Source: Streptomyces sp. YIM 121038
GTDB taxonomy: Bacteria; Actinomycetota; Actinomycetes; Streptomycetales; Streptomycetaceae
DNA: 64,000 bases
Direction: 5' to 3'
NCBI RefSeq assembly: GCF_006088715.1
Contig: NZ_CP030771.1
Location: 5,723,501-5,787,500 of the forward strand
In this document: one piece after another, positions 18,431 through 25,412 of the stretch
Layout: each line of letters opens with the position of its first letter
Position numbering within the stretch: position 1 is the first letter of the stretch
Position numbers and translations under genes: made by a program
Notes under the pieces: generated by a model
What the model was told of the DNA's origin: nothing
Seen by the model: the letters and a program-made list of their open reading frames with translations, nothing else
Databases searched by the model: none

Positions 18431-18496
18431 TCGTACCGCTGTGGTGCGGGAGCCGTGCGGCTGTGGTGCGGGAGTCGTACCGCCGTGGTGCGGGCG
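18431..18496. repeat. Three exact-length 22-base tandem repeats
   Basis: Units at 18431, 18453 and 18475 share the core GTGGTGCGGG with small changes in the flanks. The function is not apparent. Confidence 0.8.
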
Positions 18497-18670
18497 TGCT
18501 CGGATGTGGCGGTGCGGCGTCGGTGGGCCCACGTGCCGGTGTGGCGCCAGGGAGTGCTCGTACCTGTGTGGCGCGCGTGCGCGGTGATGGCTCGCGAGGC
18601 GCCGCGACACGTACGGGACGGGCCGATCGGGGCGCCTGCCATGACCTCGGACGGGCCTTGCGAAACGGAT

Positions 18671-18700
18671 TTGGGCGAACGGCTGCCGAGCGTGTAATGT
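18671..18700 (+). promoter_or_regulatory. Promoter for tRNA-Thr/tRNA-Met
   Basis: TTGGGC (18671-18676) and TAATGT (18695-18700) are 18 bases apart. They lie 11 bases upstream of tRNA-Thr, a good fit to a housekeeping sigma factor. Confidence 0.6.
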
Positions 18701-18711
18701 CTTCATCGCTC

Positions 18712-18784
18712 GCCCCAATAGCTCAGTCGGTAGAGCGTCTCCATGGTAAGGAGAAGGTCAACGGTTCGATTCCGTTTTGGGGCT
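18712..18784 (+). tRNA. tRNA-Thr (GGT)
   Basis: 73 bases. Acceptor GCCCCAA pairs with TTGGGGC; the anticodon loop ATGGTAA gives GGT, reading ACC/ACT; T arm ACGGTTCGATTCCGT. CCA is not encoded. It is the first of a tRNA pair ahead of rpmG. Confidence 0.96.
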
Positions 18785-18831
18785 CTGATGTGAAGGGTTC
18801 CTCGCCTCGGCGAGGAGCTGCATCACATCGC

Positions 18832-18904
18832 AGCGGTGTAGCTCAGTCGGTAGAGCAAGCGGCTCATAATCGCTGTGTCACCGGTTCAAGTCCGGTCACC
18901 GCTA
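18832..18904 (+). tRNA. tRNA-Met (CAT), elongator type
   Basis: 73 bases. Acceptor AGCGGTG pairs with CACCGCT; anticodon loop CTCATAA gives CAT. The first acceptor pair is intact and the anticodon stem lacks the three G-C pairs of initiator tRNA, so this is an elongator Met tRNA. A lysidine-modified Ile tRNA is a less likely alternative. Confidence 0.93.
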
Positions 18905-18992
18905 CACACAGTAGCCGATTGCGGGGTCGGTCCTTCGATCGGCTACTCTTTATGCGTTCATCCGTCCATCCGTCCGTCATAGGAGCACTCAC

Positions 18993-19157
18993 GTGGCTGC
19001 CACCGACGTCCGCCCGAAGATCACGCTGGCCTGCGTGGAGTGCAAGGAGCGGAACTACATCACCAAGAAGAACCGGCGTAACAACCCGGACCGTCTTGAG
19101 ATGAAGAAGCACTGCCCGCGTTGCAACTCGCACACCGCGCACCGCGAGACGCGATAA
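18993..19157 (+). CDS. rpmG: 50S ribosomal protein L33
   Basis: A 54-residue protein from the GTG at 18993 with AGGAG ten bases upstream. It has the L33 signature with two zinc pairs, CVEC (residues 14-17) and CPRC near the C-terminus, so it is the zinc-containing form. It follows tRNA-Met by 88 bases, probably in one transcript, and ends at a strong terminator. Confidence 0.96.
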
Positions 19158-19169
19158 ACACAGGCTAGA

Positions 19170-19209
19170 ACTAGAGGCCGTCCCCGTTGTTTCGGGGGCG
19201 GCCTCTAGT
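19170..19209 (+). terminator. Terminator after rpmG
   Basis: ACTAGAGGCCGTCCCCG pairs with CGGGGGCGGCCTCTAGT (17 bases, one wobble) around a TTGTTT loop. It is 12 bases after the rpmG stop. Confidence 0.92.
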
Positions 19210-19213
19210 CGTT

Positions 19214-19255
19214 TGTAGATCCAGTAGATCCAGATGTAGATCCAGTAGATCCAGA
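19214..19255. repeat. Two exact 21-base repeats after rpmG
   Basis: TGTAGATCCAGTAGATCCAGA is present twice in tandem, and each unit has two GTAGATCCA/AGTAGATCCA half-units. It is AT-rich compared with its surroundings. No coding meaning is seen. Confidence 0.9.
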
Positions 19256-19421
19256 AGAGATCTGGTGGACCCAGTCTTCACGGATCGCCGGTAGCGTCTC
19301 TTGCTCGATCTCTCGCCCAGCCCGTAGCCCGGTCTGCGGCCTCGTGCGGGCACGCCACCGGCGGCACCGGGCTCGCGAGAATCCGAGCTCATTGGAATCC
19401 AGCTGCAGGAGGTGCCGAGCC

Positions 19422-19880
19422 ATGGCGCTCGACCAGTCCTTCGTCGGGCGGACCTACCCGCCCACCGACCCGTACGAGGTCGGCCGCGAGAAGATCCGCG
19501 AGTTCGCGGTCGCGGTGGGTGACGCCAACCCGGCGTACGCCGACCCGGAGGCCGCCAAGGCGCTCGGGCACCGGGACGTCATCGCCCCGCCGACCTTTGT
19601 GTTCGCGATCACGTTCAAGGCCGCGGGCCAGGTCATCGAGGACCCGCAGCTGGGGCTCGACTACAGCCGCGTCGTGCACGGCGACCAGAAGTTCGCGTAC
19701 ACGCGTCCCGTGTACGCGGGCGACCGGCTCACCGTCACCTCCACCATCGAGGCGATCAAGTCGATGGCGGGCAACGACATCCTGGACATCCGCGGCGAGG
19801 TCCACGACGAGGCGGGCGAGCACGTCGTGACCGCGTGGACCAAGCTCGTCGCGCGCGCGGCCGGGACCGAGGAGGCGTAA
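19422..19880 (+). CDS. MaoC-type dehydratase, HadA-like subunit
   Basis: 152 residues with a single hot-dog fold of the FAS1/MaoC dehydratase type. The hydratase motif is degenerate: GDANPAY has Asp34 but Tyr39 where the catalytic His should be. This matches HadA/HadC, the non-catalytic partner of (R)-3-hydroxyacyl-ACP dehydratases. ATG at 19422 follows GCAGGAGGTGCCGAGCC. The active partner lies four bases downstream, so they form a heterodimer. Streptomyces lacks mycolic acids; the substrate is probably a fatty-acyl thioester. Confidence 0.88.
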   Translation: MALDQSFVGRTYPPTDPYEVGREKIREFAVAVGDANPAYADPEAAKALGHRDVIAPPTFVFAITFKAAGQVIEDPQLGLDYSRVVHGDQKFAYTRPVYAGDRLTVTSTIEAIKSMAGNDILDIRGEVHDEAGEHVVTAWTKLVARAAGTEEA

Positions 19881-19884
19881 GGCG

Positions 19885-20313
19885 ATGGCAGAGAAGATCG
19901 CATACGACGACGTGGAGGTCGGCACGGAGCTGCCGGCCCAGACCTTCCCCGTGACGCGCGCCACGCTGGTGCGGTACGCGGGCGCCTCCGGGGACTTCAA
20001 CCCCATCCACTGGAACGAGAAGTTCGCGGTGGAGGTCGGCCTGCCGGACGTCATCGCGCACGGCATGTTCACCATGGCCGAGGCCATCCGCGTGGTGACG
20101 GACTGGACCGGCGACCCGGCCGCCGTCGTCGAGTACGGCGTGCGCTTCACCAAGCCCGTCGTGGTCCCGAACGACGACGAGGGCGCGACGATCGAGGTCA
20201 GCGCCAAGGTCGCGGCCAAGCTCGACGACAACAAGGTCCGTGTGGACCTGCTGGCGACCAGCGCCGGGCAGAAGGTCCTCGGGATGTCGCGCGCGGTCGT
20301 GCGACTGGCCTGA
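19885..20313 (+). CDS. MaoC-type dehydratase, HadB-like catalytic subunit
   Basis: 142 residues with the complete hydratase-2 motif YAGASGDFNPIHWNE: catalytic Asp37 and His42. It would dehydrate (R)-3-hydroxyacyl thioesters to trans-2-enoyl products together with the HadA-like subunit. It is cotranscribed with that gene and ends ahead of a 7-base repeat and a terminator. The gene pair next to rpmG is a stable actinobacterial arrangement. Confidence 0.9.
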   Translation: MAEKIAYDDVEVGTELPAQTFPVTRATLVRYAGASGDFNPIHWNEKFAVEVGLPDVIAHGMFTMAEAIRVVTDWTGDPAAVVEYGVRFTKPVVVPNDDEGATIEVSAKVAAKLDDNKVRVDLLATSAGQKVLGMSRAVVRLA

Positions 20314-20321
20314 GGCCAAGA

Positions 20322-20376
20322 CCTGAGGCCTGAGGCCCGAGGCCCGAGGCCCGAGGCCTGAGGTCCGAGACCTGAG
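20322..20376. repeat. 7-base tandem repeats after hadB-like gene
   Basis: GAGGCCC or GAGGCCT words repeat about seven times immediately after the stop codon. This is slippage-type low-complexity sequence. Confidence 0.8.
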
Positions 20377-20399
20377 CCAGGGCGATGAAGTAGGCGAAG

Positions 20400-20432
20400 T
20401 AAGGGGCGTTCTCCATTGCGGGGCGCCCCTTA
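20400..20432 (+). terminator. Terminator after the dehydratase pair
   Basis: TAAGGGGCG pairs with CGCCCCTTA around a 15-base loop. Confidence 0.75.
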
Positions 20433-20560
20433 CGCGTTGCGGCCCCCCGGCCTGATCAACGCTCCGCACATGGGTGCCGTTCCACCAGCCAAGGGCGCCC
20501 CCCTCGGGGCACCCTCAACGCCCCCTCAAGGCCTCCCTCGGCAGACCTCGACCACCCCCC

Positions 20561-20590
20561 TTGACGTAGTTAGTGATTGAGTACTAACTT
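20561..20590 (+). promoter_or_regulatory. tetR promoter overlapping its operator
   Basis: TTGACG (20561-20566) and TAACTT (20585-20590) are 18 bases apart. The operator palindrome AGTTAGT-N8-ACTAACT (20568-20589) lies between and over the boxes. Transcription would start at or next to the ATG at 20597, so the mRNA is probably leaderless. The same palindrome occurs before the efflux gene at 21273. Confidence 0.75.
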
Positions 20591-20596
20591 ACTCGC

Positions 20597-21217
20597 ATGG
20601 TCAGGATGAGCGCGGAGGAGCGACGCGAGAGCGTCATCCGGGCGGCGATGAGCGAGTTCGCCCGAGGCGGGTATCACGGGACGTCCACCGAGGCGATCGC
20701 CAAGCGCGTCGGGGTCTCGCAGCCGTATCTCTTCCGTCTCTTCCCCGGCAAGAAGGCGATGTTCCTCGCGGCGTCGGCACGCTGCTGCGAGGAGGTCCGG
20801 AAGGTGTTCGAGACCGCGAGTGAGGGGCTCGAAGGCGAAGAGGCCCTGCACGCGATGGCGCAGGCGTACCACGGCCTCATCATGGAGGACCCCGACAAGC
20901 TGCACATGCAGCTCCAGACGTACGTGGCCGTGGCCGCCGCCGAGGCGGCCGGGGACTACGAGTTCGGCGAGATGGTGCGCGCCGGCTGGATGGAGCTCTG
21001 GGAGACCGTGCACCTGCCGCTCGGTGCCGACGTGGACGAGACGACGACTTTCCTGGCCTACGGGATGCTGCTCAACGCCCTGTCGGCCATGGGTTTTCCG
21101 CCTGAGCACCGGGTGTGGGAGGGGTTCTACGCCTCGGCGCAGCCTCCGGGGGAGGCGAAGCGGCCCCAGCTCGTGAAGGGGCCGGAGTCGGGGCGGGCTC
21201 CGGGGCAGTCCCCGTAG
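20597..21217 (+). CDS. TetR-family repressor of the adjacent efflux pump
   Basis: 206 residues with an N-terminal helix-turn-helix (FARGGYHGTSTEAIAKRVGVSQPYLFRLFPGKKAMF, about residues 22-58) and a variable C-terminal ligand domain. The ATG at 20597 has no Shine-Dalgarno sequence, consistent with a leaderless transcript; ATG at residue 4 is an alternative. Identical 22-base-span operators lie over its own promoter and before the downstream MFS gene. I infer autoregulation and repression of the pump until its inducer binds. The C-terminal 20 residues are Pro/Gly-rich. Confidence 0.9.
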   Translation: MVRMSAEERRESVIRAAMSEFARGGYHGTSTEAIAKRVGVSQPYLFRLFPGKKAMFLAASARCCEEVRKVFETASEGLEGEEALHAMAQAYHGLIMEDPDKLHMQLQTYVAVAAAEAAGDYEFGEMVRAGWMELWETVHLPLGADVDETTTFLAYGMLLNALSAMGFPPEHRVWEGFYASAQPPGEAKRPQLVKGPESGRAPGQSP

Positions 21218-21240
21218 GGGCGTCCGGCCCCGGTGGGATC

Positions 21241-21255
21241 GCCCGGTGTCCGGGC
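21241..21255 (+). terminator. Small terminator after tetR
   Basis: GCCCGG-tgt-CCGGGC followed by ATTCTTCT. Six base pairs only, but with a pyrimidine-rich tail. Confidence 0.6.
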
Positions 21256-21272
21256 ATTCTTCTGCCCGCATA

Positions 21273-21294
21273 AGTTAGTCATCAATAACTAACC
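21273..21294. promoter_or_regulatory. Second operator, before the MFS gene
   Basis: AGTTAGT-N8-ACTAACC, same arms and spacing as the site at 20568-20589, with one mismatch in the last base. It lies 38 bases before the MFS start. Confidence 0.8.
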
Positions 21295-21331
21295 AAAACA
21301 GGAATCTGTAAGAACAGTGTCTGGGGGAGCG

Positions 21332-22771
21332 ATGTCACAGCAAGCAGCACCGCGCGGGAGAGTCGTGTGGGCCCTCGTCATCACCAGCGTCGCCGGGTTC
21401 ATGGCGGCCCTGGACAACCTCGTCGTCACGACCGCGCTGCCCTCCATCCGGGAGGACCTCGGCGGTGGCCTGGAGGACCTGGAGTGGACGGTGAGCGCCT
21501 ACACCCTCACCTTCGCCGTGCTCCTGATGTTCGGCGCGGCCCTGGGGGACCGGTTCGGGCGCCGCAAGCTCTTCGGGGCGGGCCTCGCCGTCTTCACCGC
21601 GGCCTCCGCGGCCGCCGCCCTCGCGCCCGGCCTGGAGGAGCTGATCGCGGCCCGCGCGGTGCAGGGCGTCGGCGCGGCCATCATGATGCCGCTCACCCTC
21701 ACCCTGCTCACGGCTGCCGTGCCCGCGGCCAAGCGCGGCATGGCGTACGGGATCTGGGGGGCCGTCAACGGTCTCGCGGTCGCCAGCGGGCCGCTCATCG
21801 GCGGCGCCCTGACCGAACACGTGTCCTGGCAGTGGATCTTCTGGCTGAACGTTCCGCTGGGCATCGCCCTGCTGCCGCTCGCCCGCCTGCGCCTCACCGA
21901 GTCGTACGGCACCGGCGCCCGGCTCGACATCGCAGGCACCCTGCTCGCCAGCGGCGGTCTGTTCGGCATCGTCTACGCCCTGATCCGCGGCAACGTCGAC
22001 GGCTGGACCAGCGCGCCCGTCCTGACCGGCCTGATCGCGGGCGGCGCGCTGCTCGCCGGGTTCGTGCACCACGGCATCCACAACGCGGCCCCGATGCTGC
22101 CCATGCGGCTGTTCCGCAACCGCGCCTTCTCCGCGATCAACGCCGCCAGCCCGCTGATGTTCGTCGGGATGTTCGGCTCGATCTTCCTGCTCAGCCAGTT
22201 CCTCCAGGGCGTGCTCGGCTACTCGCCGACCGAGGCGGGACTGCGGATGCTGCCCTGGACCGGCATGCCGATGATCGTCGCGCCCATCGCCGGGTACCTC
22301 TCCGACCGCATCGGCGGCCGCCCGGTCGTCACCGCGGGCCTCGCGTTCCAGGCCGTGGGGCTCGGCTGGTTCGCCATGATCGTCTCTCCGGACGTGTCGT
22401 ACGCCGCTCAGCTGCCCGCCCTGATCATCAGCGGGATCGGCATGGCCCTGTACTTCGCCCCGGCCGCGAGCCTCGTCATGTCCAGCGTCCGCCCCGCCGA
22501 GCAGGGCATCGCCTCCGGAGCGAACAACGCGCTGCGCGAGGTGGGCGGCGCGCTCGGCATCGCCGTCCTCGCCTCGGTCTTCTCCGCGCAGGGCGGGTAC
22601 GAGTCGCCGCGGGCGTTCGTGGACGGGCTCGAGCCCGCGCTGTGGGTGGGCGCGGGAGTCGTCGCCCTGGCGGCCGCCGCCGCGGCGCTGCTGCCGGGCC
22701 GGCGGGCCGGGCAGGCCGACGGCTCCGCCGCCGCTCCGGCGACGGAGGACCGGGTGCCGGTCAGCGCGTGA
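21332..22771 (+). CDS. MFS drug:proton antiporter, DHA2 type (14 helices)
   Basis: 479 residues. Motif D1 (AALDNLVVTTALPSIREDL) and motif A (GDRFGRRKLF) are those of EmrB/QacA-type multidrug exporters; about 14 helices are predicted. The ATG at 21332 has GGGGGAG six bases upstream and is chosen over an upstream GTG at 21317. It exports toxic compounds or metabolites at the expense of the proton gradient. Controlled by the preceding TetR through the matching operators. Closed by a strong terminator. Confidence 0.9.
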   Translation: MSQQAAPRGRVVWALVITSVAGFMAALDNLVVTTALPSIREDLGGGLEDLEWTVSAYTLTFAVLLMFGAALGDRFGRRKLFGAGLAVFTAASAAAALAPGLEELIAARAVQGVGAAIMMPLTLTLLTAAVPAAKRGMAYGIWGAVNGLAVASGPLIGGALTEHVSWQWIFWLNVPLGIALLPLARLRLTESYGTGARLDIAGTLLASGGLFGIVYALIRGNVDGWTSAPVLTGLIAGGALLAGFVHHGIHNAAPMLPMRLFRNRAFSAINAASPLMFVGMFGSIFLLSQFLQGVLGYSPTEAGLRMLPWTGMPMIVAPIAGYLSDRIGGRPVVTAGLAFQAVGLGWFAMIVSPDVSYAAQLPALIISGIGMALYFAPAASLVMSSVRPAEQGIASGANNALREVGGALGIAVLASVFSAQGGYESPRAFVDGLEPALWVGAGVVALAAAAAALLPGRRAGQADGSAAAPATEDRVPVSA

Positions 22772-22788
22772 GACCGACGCGCCCACCG

Positions 22789-22817
22789 ACCCACCCGCCC
22801 GTCCCGGGCGGGTGGGT
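22789..22817 (+). terminator. Terminator after the MFS gene
   Basis: ACCCACCCGCCCG and CGGGCGGGTGGGT form a perfect 13-base stem with a three-base loop. Confidence 0.9.
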
Positions 22818-22890
22818 TCGCGCTTGCCCGCCCGGCGCCCCGGAGGCCCGCCGCCCGGGCGGGGGAGCGGGCCCGCATACCCTGGTGTGC

Positions 22891-23946
22891 GTGCAGGTAC
22901 TTGACGACGCCCCCCTCGCCCCGCTGACCACCTTCCGGCTCGGCGGCCCCGCCGACCGGCTGATCACCGCGACGACCGACGCCGAGGTGGTCGCCGCCGT
23001 CCGCGAGGCCGACGCATCCGGTACGCCGCTGCTGCTCATCGGCGGCGGCAGCAACCTGGTCATCGGCGACAAGGGCTTCGCCGGAACCGCGCTGCGCATC
23101 GCCACCACCGGCTTCGCGCTCGACGGCACCACGCTGGAGCTCGCGGCGGGCGAGGTGTGGACCGACGCCGTGGAGCGGACCGTCGCGGCCGGACTCGCGG
23201 GCGTCGAGTGCCTCGCGGGGATCCCCGGCTCCGCGGGCGCGACCCCCATCCAGAACGTGGGCGCGTACGGCCAGGAGGTCTCCCAGACCATCACCGAAGT
23301 GGTCGCGTACGACCGCAGGACCGATGAGACGGTCACCCTCTCGAACGAGGAGTGCGGGTTCTCGTACCGCCACAGCCGCTTCAAGGCCGACCCCGAGCGC
23401 TACGTGGTCCTGCGCGTGCGCTTCGCGCTGGAGGACGCGGACGGCATGAGCGCCCCGATCCGGTACGCGGAGACGGCCCGCACGCTCGGCGTCGAGGTCG
23501 GCGACCGCGTCCCGGCGGCCGTCGCCCGCGAGACCGTCCTGAAGCTGCGCGCGGGCAAGGGCATGGTGCTCGACGCCGAGGACCACGACAGCTGGTCGGC
23601 CGGGTCGTTCTTCACCAACCCGATCCTCACCGACGCGGAGTTCGCCGCCTTCCACGCGCGCGTGGCCGACCGGCTCGGCCCGGACGTCGCCCCGCCCGCC
23701 TTCCCCGCGGGCGACGGCCACGTGAAGACCTCCGCCGCCTGGCTCATCGACAAGGCCGGGTTCCCCAAGGGCTACGGCCAGGGCCCCGCCCGCATCTCCA
23801 CCAAGCACACGCTGGCCCTCACCAACCGCGGCGGCGCCACCACGCAGGACCTGCTCGACCTGGCGCGCGAGGTCGTCGCGGGCGTACGGGACGCCTTCGG
23901 GGTCACGCTCGTCAACGAGCCGGTGACGGTGGGCGTCAGCCTGTAG
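22891..23946 (+). CDS. murB: UDP-N-acetylenolpyruvoylglucosamine reductase
   Basis: Reduces UDP-GlcNAc-enolpyruvate to UDP-MurNAc for peptidoglycan, using FAD and NADPH. The FAD domain shows PLTTFRLGGPA, LIGGGSNLVI and GIPGSAGATPIQNVGAYG. The catalytic Ser is Ser239 (SFFTNP) and the Glu is Glu343 (VNEPVTVG). 351 residues, type I MurB. GTG at 22891 gives a normal N-terminus; GTG at 22885 is possible. There is no well-placed Shine-Dalgarno, and TACCCT lies seven bases upstream, suggesting a leaderless mRNA. Confidence 0.93.
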   Translation: MQVLDDAPLAPLTTFRLGGPADRLITATTDAEVVAAVREADASGTPLLLIGGGSNLVIGDKGFAGTALRIATTGFALDGTTLELAAGEVWTDAVERTVAAGLAGVECLAGIPGSAGATPIQNVGAYGQEVSQTITEVVAYDRRTDETVTLSNEECGFSYRHSRFKADPERYVVLRVRFALEDADGMSAPIRYAETARTLGVEVGDRVPAAVARETVLKLRAGKGMVLDAEDHDSWSAGSFFTNPILTDAEFAAFHARVADRLGPDVAPPAFPAGDGHVKTSAAWLIDKAGFPKGYGQGPARISTKHTLALTNRGGATTQDLLDLAREVVAGVRDAFGVTLVNEPVTVGVSL

Positions 23947-23957
23947 CGCCACCCTCC

Positions 23958-24030
23958 CCAGAGCCCCCAGAGCCCCCAGAGCCCCCAGAGCCCCCAGAGC
24001 CCCCAGAGCCCACAGGGCCCACAGGGCCTG
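23958..24030. repeat. 9-base tandem repeat after murB
   Basis: GAGCCCCCA is repeated about six times and then degenerates to CAGGGCCCA forms. Simple slippage repeat between the murB stop and the convergent NAD(P)-binding gene. Confidence 0.9.
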
Positions 24031-24078
24031 CTGATCCCGCAGAGCCCGCGGAGCCCGCAGGCCCCCCAAGAGGGGCGT

Positions 24079-24717
24079 TCAGTACGCCACGCCCACGCCC
24101 TGCTTCACCGTCGCCGGGTCGTCGATCATCGTCAGCATGGCGTGCGCCACGTCGGCCCTGCCGATCTGCCGGGCGCTGCGCGGATTGCGCCCGACCGCCG
24201 TGCGGTAGACGCCCGTCAGCGGCTTGTCGAGGAGCCGCGGCGGGCGGACGGACGTCCAGTCCGTCGCGCTGCGCGCCAGCTCGTCCTCCAGGACGCGCAG
24301 ATCCTCGTACACCGGCTTGAGCACCCTGCTCACCACGGCCATCATGGCCCGGTCGGCGAGCGGCTCGCGCTCCGCCACCGGGGCCAGCGGCGCGGCGCTC
24401 ACCACCAGGAGGCGGCGCACGCCCTCCGCCTCCATGGCGCGCAGTACCGGCACCGTGAGGCGCGTCGCGATGCCCGCACGCGCGTCCTCGCGTCCACGCG
24501 CCCCCAGACCGGAGAGCACCGCGTCCCGCCCCGCCACGGCCCCGCGCAGCTCCTCCGCGTCCGTGAGGTCGGCCGTGACCACCTCCAGGCGCTCCCCGGT
24601 CGCCTTCAGACGCGCCGGGTCGCGCACCACCGCCGTGACCTCGTGCCCCGCCGCGAGGCCCTGCCGGACGATCTCCCCGCCGATGCCCCCGCTCGCCCCG
24701 AACACCGTGATCCTCAT
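24079..24717 (-). CDS. NAD(P)H-binding protein (SDR_a5/NmrA type)
   Basis: 212 residues starting MRITVFGASGGIGGEIVRQGL, a classical GxxGxxG Rossmann motif. It also has RLLVVSAAPLAPV and DWTSVRPPRLLDKP, as in NAD(P)H-binding epimerase-like proteins. Divergent from a tetR gene with two operators between the start codons, so it is probably repressed by that TetR. Substrate unknown. Confidence 0.85.
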   Translation of the reverse strand: MRITVFGASGGIGGEIVRQGLAAGHEVTAVVRDPARLKATGERLEVVTADLTDAEELRGAVAGRDAVLSGLGARGREDARAGIATRLTVPVLRAMEAEGVRRLLVVSAAPLAPVAEREPLADRAMMAVVSRVLKPVYEDLRVLEDELARSATDWTSVRPPRLLDKPLTGVYRTAVGRNPRSARQIGRADVAHAMLTMIDDPATVKQGVGVAY

Positions 24718-24733
24718 CGCGCCCTCCAGGTGG

Positions 24734-24772
24734 GTAAGTATTCACTCACCACTAGAGTGAGTACGCACTCAC
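24734..24772. promoter_or_regulatory. Doubled TetR operator in a divergent promoter
   Basis: Two 16-base copies, GTAAGTATTCACTCAC at 24734-24749 and GTGAGTACGCACTCAC at 24757-24772, are separated by 7 bases. The second is a near-perfect palindrome (GTGAGT-N4-ACTCAC). They lie between the starts at 24717 (minus) and 24801 (plus), placed to control both genes. Confidence 0.8.
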
Positions 24773-24800
24773 CCCGTCGTCAAGCCCGTTTGGACGGTTC

Positions 24801-25412
24801 ATGGAACGGCAGGCACCGCAGCGGCCCACGCGCGAACGCATCCTCGACGCCGCCCACGAGCTCATGGTCACGCTCGGTCTCGCCCGGGCCACCACCAAGG
24901 AGATCGCGAAGGCCGCGGGCTGCTCCGAAGCCGCGCTCTACAAGCACTTCACGAGCAAGGAAGACCTGTTCGTCGGCGTCCTCCAGGAGCGGCTGCCGCG
25001 CCTCGGACCGCTCCTGCGCCGCCTCATCGAGGAGCCGGGGGAGCGCACCGTCGAGCAGAACCTCACCGAGATCGCCGTCCTGGCCTGCGAGTTCTACGCA
25101 CAGAGCTTCCCGGTCGCCGCCTCCCTGTACGCGGAGACCAAGCTCAAACGCCGCCACGACGACGCCATGCGCGAGCGCGGCATGGGCCCCCACATGCCCA
25201 TCGAGGCCCTGGACGCCTATCTGCGCGCCGAGCGCGAAGCGGGCCGCATCGACCCCGACGCCGACACCTTCGCCGCGGCCTCACTGCTCCTGGGCGCCTG
25301 CGCCCAGCGCGCCTTCGCCTATGACGCCACGGTCGGCAAGCGGCCCCCGCGGCCCGTCGACGCCTTCGCCGCGGGGCTCGCCCGCACGCTCCTGGCCGGC
25401 GTCAGCCGCTGA
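24801..25412 (+). CDS. TetR-family regulator
   Basis: 203 residues. The helix-turn-helix is ATTKEIAKAAGCSEAALYKHF (about residues 30-51), followed by SKEDLF, as in TetR proteins. The ATG at 24801 has only a weak ribosome site (TGGACGG). Divergent from the NAD(P)H-binding gene across a doubled operator; I infer it represses that gene and itself. Its 3' end overlaps the end of the convergent deaminase gene by 11 bases. Confidence 0.88.
   Translation: MERQAPQRPTRERILDAAHELMVTLGLARATTKEIAKAAGCSEAALYKHFTSKEDLFVGVLQERLPRLGPLLRRLIEEPGERTVEQNLTEIAVLACEFYAQSFPVAASLYAETKLKRRHDDAMRERGMGPHMPIEALDAYLRAEREAGRIDPDADTFAAASLLLGACAQRAFAYDATVGKRPPRPVDAFAAGLARTLLAGVSR

Larger units (their letters stand above)
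18318..18711. other. Interval upstream of tRNA-Thr
   Basis: No gene is supported here. It contains three tandem 22-base repeats (18431-18496) and the tRNA promoter near 18671-18700. Confidence 0.7.

Noticed and set aside
18463..19104. 213-codon plus frame running through the two tRNAs and rpmG
   Set aside because: It crosses two tRNA genes and reads rpmG in the wrong frame.
23958..24030. Nine-base GAGCCCCCA repeat as a regulatory array
   Set aside because: Simple slippage sequence after a stop codon, without symmetry or a promoter nearby.
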